Shown here piece after piece: positions 62,037-64,000 of a DNA stretch of 64,000 nucleotides; positions within the stretch are counted from its first letter, which is position 1, and each line of letters begins with the position of its first letter. The notes beneath the pieces are model-generated. The model did not search any database, was not told where the DNA came from, and worked only from the letters and a program-made list of their open reading frames with translations. This DNA is from BD2-11 clade cluster bacterium bin43 (GTDB lineage: Bacteria > Gemmatimonadota > Gemmatimonadetes > Longimicrobiales > Gaopeijiaceae), in NCBI GenBank assembly GCA_002238605.1, contig MPMR01000005.1, positions 179,554-243,553 on the forward strand, in the 5' to 3' direction. The position numbers and the translations under genes were made by a program.

Positions 62037-62066
62037 ATCAGCGGGAATCAAACGGCGGGAACCGGC
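62037..62066 (+). other. att-like paired motif, right copy
   Basis: The motifs GCGGGAATC (62041) and GGCGGGAACCGG (62054) follow 13 bases after the int stop and match the sequence after the integrase remnant at 48326-48356. The same DNA, read in antisense, encodes the last residues of the second integrase. Confidence 0.4.
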
Positions 62067-63223
62067 TCGTCGAAACCCGTAAGTAACACGGGTACAAAAA
62101 GATACGAATCTGGTTCCGTCCGCTGGTAACATTGGAGGACCGTCTTTGCCTCCTTCCAGCCGCCGAGTTCACAGAGGACCTTGAGCGGCTGGTCCATCAG
62201 GTCGGAAGCAAACTTGCGCCTCAGCGAATGCCAGCCTCTCCCGCGCTTGGGTTCGAGCCCCGCGAGTCGCTCCGCCTTCTGCCACCAACCGCGCGCCTGA
62301 CAAGAGCTTACGCACCTCAACGGATCCTGCGGCGAGGGCAGCACGAGGATGCCCTTGGTGCTGGGGCCTCCTTCTCTTGCCTGGTCGAGAGCGGCGAGCG
62401 CTTGGGGGCTGACAGGCGTGCGGTGCTCATAGCCCGTCTTCTCGTTCTCGGCGCGCCAGCGGATGATCCCGCCCTCGCAATCGATGTCGGCCCACCGGAG
62501 CTTACGGATGGCGCCGATACGGTGTCCGGTCTCGTGCGCGAGCACGAGGGCGACATGGAACCGCCAGCCAACTTGGCCGGACACACGCAGAAGCGCTTGA
62601 TACTCCTCCTCGGCCAGAACGATTCGGGCCGGGTTTTTCTGTTTGGGCGCCCTGAGTCCTCTCAGGGGATTCGCTTCAAGGAGCGGTCGGCCCCGTTCGT
62701 CCTTGGACCTTACGGCCCAGTTGAGCACGGCGATCAGGAACTTCAGGTCCTTTTCGACCATTCGGTCGGACACCGGCTTTCCGCTCGGGCCGACACTCCC
62801 TGCCCGACGCTCCCGGATGAACCGGTCCCAGTCGCGCTGCGACAGGGTGGTTGGATCGCGGTTCGGTCCGAGGAAGCTGAGGAACATCCTCATCGCGGCC
62901 CGGTCGTGGTACTGCGACCGTCCGTGCTTGGTCGGCGTCACCTCCTCGCCGTAGATGTCAAAAAGCGTGCCCAGGGTGAGCGGCTCGGGCTCGGCTTCCG
63001 CCTTGCCGTTCAGGTCCGGGCTTGCGAACCCGGCGGCGAACTCGTCCGCCTGCTTCTTCGCCCGGATCCAGTCCCGGTGACCGAGCGACCGGGTGAGCCT
63101 TCGCCCGTTCTCTCGCCACTCGACTTGGAACAGGCCGGTTTTCGGGTCTGGGAACACCCGGACCCTGTTCCGGCCCCACTCGCCGGCGCCGTAGCTCCGG
63201 CGGCTTCGTTTCGTGCGTGCCAT
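62048..63223 (-). CDS. Tyrosine recombinase / integrase of the second element
   Basis: The 391-residue protein is a close paralogue of the 60865 integrase over almost all its length (same N-terminal motif, HETGHRIGAIRKLRW, WHSLRRKFASD, and nucleophile Tyr in QCYQRTEP). After CYQR the sequence diverges: the expected ADEGQLREAL tail is replaced by about 20 residues ending DEPVPAV that are encoded by the 3' flank of the other integrase. The catalytic residues are kept. The enzyme therefore may be active with an altered tail, or it may be a truncated copy at a junction. The ATG at 63223 was chosen by alignment with the other integrase. Confidence 0.9.
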   Translation of the reverse strand: MARTKRSRRSYGAGEWGRNRVRVFPDPKTGLFQVEWRENGRRLTRSLGHRDWIRAKKQADEFAAGFASPDLNGKAEAEPEPLTLGTLFDIYGEEVTPTKHGRSQYHDRAAMRMFLSFLGPNRDPTTLSQRDWDRFIRERRAGSVGPSGKPVSDRMVEKDLKFLIAVLNWAVRSKDERGRPLLEANPLRGLRAPKQKNPARIVLAEEEYQALLRVSGQVGWRFHVALVLAHETGHRIGAIRKLRWADIDCEGGIIRWRAENEKTGYEHRTPVSPQALAALDQAREGGPSTKGILVLPSPQDPLRCVSSCQARGWWQKAERLAGLEPKRGRGWHSLRRKFASDLMDQPLKVLCELGGWKEAKTVLQCYQRTEPDSYLFVPVLLTGFDEPVPAV

Positions 63224-63376
63224 CGTTCGATACCTCCGATTCGATGGACTGCACGATCTGCGCGTTTGAAACCTCGCGACGCGCGGGCGCGTCGTCCAGA
63301 GTTGGCGGCCCGGTCGGTTCTGGCGCGGGCGCGCCACGGGGGCGTTGGTTTCTGCGGTTCGTAGAGTAGCCAGATG

Positions 63377-63419
63377 GGTTAACGCTTCACGTTAACCTCT
63401 GGCCGGGGGATGCCCCCGG
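63377..63419 (+). other. oriT-like double hairpin upstream of second MobC
   Basis: A perfect 8-bp inverted repeat GGTTAACG-cttca-CGTTAACC (63377-63397) is followed by CCGGGGG-atg-CCCCCGG (63403-63419). The pair sits 48 bp before a mobC gene and relaxase, the expected place of an origin of transfer. Nic site unknown. Confidence 0.55.
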
Positions 63420-63466
63420 ACCCCCGCACTACAACTTCCGCGCGCCACCAAAGGAGGCCGCCCTAC

Positions 63467-63811
63467 ATGGCTCGTCCCCGGAAGCCCGAGGCCGAACGCA
63501 GGAGCCGCACGATCGGCGTGCGCGTCACGGCCGCGGAAGCCGCGGAGATCGCCGAGCGGGCCGGAGCGGCCGGCATGACGAGGGGCGGCTACATGCGCCG
63601 CAGGGCGCTGGGGCAGCCGGTCCGCGAGGCGGCCGTTCACCGTCTCGGCACCCGGGAGCGGGTCGAACTCCACCGGATCGGCGTGAACCTCAACCAGATC
63701 GCCCGCGCCCTGAACTCCGGGGCTACAGCGCCTCCCGGAACGCTGGAGGCCGTCGAGCGGGTGGGCGAGCTCGCGGCCGATCTGCTGAGCGGCGAGGCGC
63801 TGGACCGATGA
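63467..63811 (+). CDS. mobC: MobC-like relaxosome protein of the second element
   Basis: The 114-residue protein has a ribbon-helix-helix-type start (RRSRTIGVRVTAAEAAEIAE) and the helical hallmark RIGVNLNQIARALNSG shared with the first MobC. An AAGGAGG ribosome site precedes the ATG at 63467. Its stop overlaps the relaxase start (ATGA). The protein should bind the adjacent oriT-like hairpins and assist the next gene's relaxase. Confidence 0.87.
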   Translation: MARPRKPEAERRSRTIGVRVTAAEAAEIAERAGAAGMTRGGYMRRRALGQPVREAAVHRLGTRERVELHRIGVNLNQIARALNSGATAPPGTLEAVERVGELAADLLSGEALDR

Positions 63812-64000
63812 TCCCGAAGATCAACGGACTGGGGCGCTCGTTCGCAGGGGTCGCGGCGTACTGCCTCCACGATGCCCCGGAGCCGGACGACCGCCGTCCG
63901 AGGACATCGGAGCGGGTCGGGTGGGCCGACACCCGCAACCTCGCGACGTTTCGGCCGGAGCGGGCCGCGCGGCTGATGGCCGCGACGGCGAAGGCGGCCC
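63808..64000 (+). CDS. Relaxase/mobilisation nuclease, N-terminal part (window edge)
   Basis: The frame is open to the right edge (64 residues). It begins MIPKINGLGRSFAGVAAYCL and continues with TSERVGWADTRNL, the N-terminal pattern of MobA/VirD2-like relaxases of a type different from the ColE1-like mobA at 59191. The start overlaps the MobC stop (ATGA). The catalytic His motif would lie beyond the window. Confidence 0.8.
   Translation, partial: MIPKINGLGRSFAGVAAYCLHDAPEPDDRRPRTSERVGWADTRNLATFRPERAARLMAATAKAA

Overview
The window is uniformly GC-rich bacterial DNA. Its gene content fits a heterotrophic Gemmatimonadota-like bacterium, which is an inference from gene families and not a phylogenetic placement: several secreted S9 peptidases, a penicillin-acylase-type Ntn hydrolase, an amidase, Tat-exported and lipoprotein genes, BlaI/BlaR1 regulation, a TonB receptor with a carboxypeptidase-like N-terminal domain, and a long-form IspH. 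Most of the first 48 kb reads as an ordinary chromosome.

Positions 1-6134 hold an S9 peptidase cut by the window edge, a small lipoprotein, and a tightly coupled three-gene set (RecQ-like helicase, ComF-like phosphoribosyltransferase, DprA-like protein) that looks like a defence or DNA-processing cassette. Positions 6185-21000 hold exported hydrolases and catabolism: amidase, a 3-hydroxyisobutyrate-dehydrogenase-family enzyme, penicillin acylase, a Tat-exported epimerase, a frameshifted cyanophycinase-like peptidase, an aminotransferase plus methylmalonate-semialdehyde dehydrogenase pair, and a DPP-IV-like peptidase. Positions 20904-25152 form a coupled minus-strand operon: glcD, glcE, a DsbD/CcdA-like membrane protein, a TlpA-like thioredoxin, and possibly a 37-residue secreted peptide. 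Positions 25234-31022 hold an MBL hydrolase, a GAF protein, a YbdG-like channel and a blaI-blaR1 pair whose BlaR1 C-terminus is made of short helical repeats. Positions 31273-41078 hold an SDR coupled to a fused hydantoinase A/B protein, an M42 peptidase with FxsA, ispH, lpdA and a tRNA-Pro. Positions 41138-48284 hold secreted repeat proteins (RCC1-DUF305, LVIVD, FG-GAP) and a truncated TonB receptor.

From about 48.3 kb to the right edge the DNA is mobile. A TonB receptor stops at the border, followed by a nearly deleted integrase copy on the minus strand. Next come a HEPN-like gene, a four-gene operon in which a MntA/HepT toxin-antitoxin pair sits between the mod and res genes of a type III restriction system, and a PIN-like gene of lower GC flanked by two diverged copies of a ~90-bp repeat. 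A ColE1-style mobilisation module (mobC, mobA, with mobB and mobD nested inside mobA) and a tyrosine integrase follow. A second element begins tail-to-tail with that integrase: another integrase, an oriT-like hairpin, another MobC and the start of a second relaxase. I read this as two adjacent integrative mobilisable elements, the first carrying stacked anti-phage functions.
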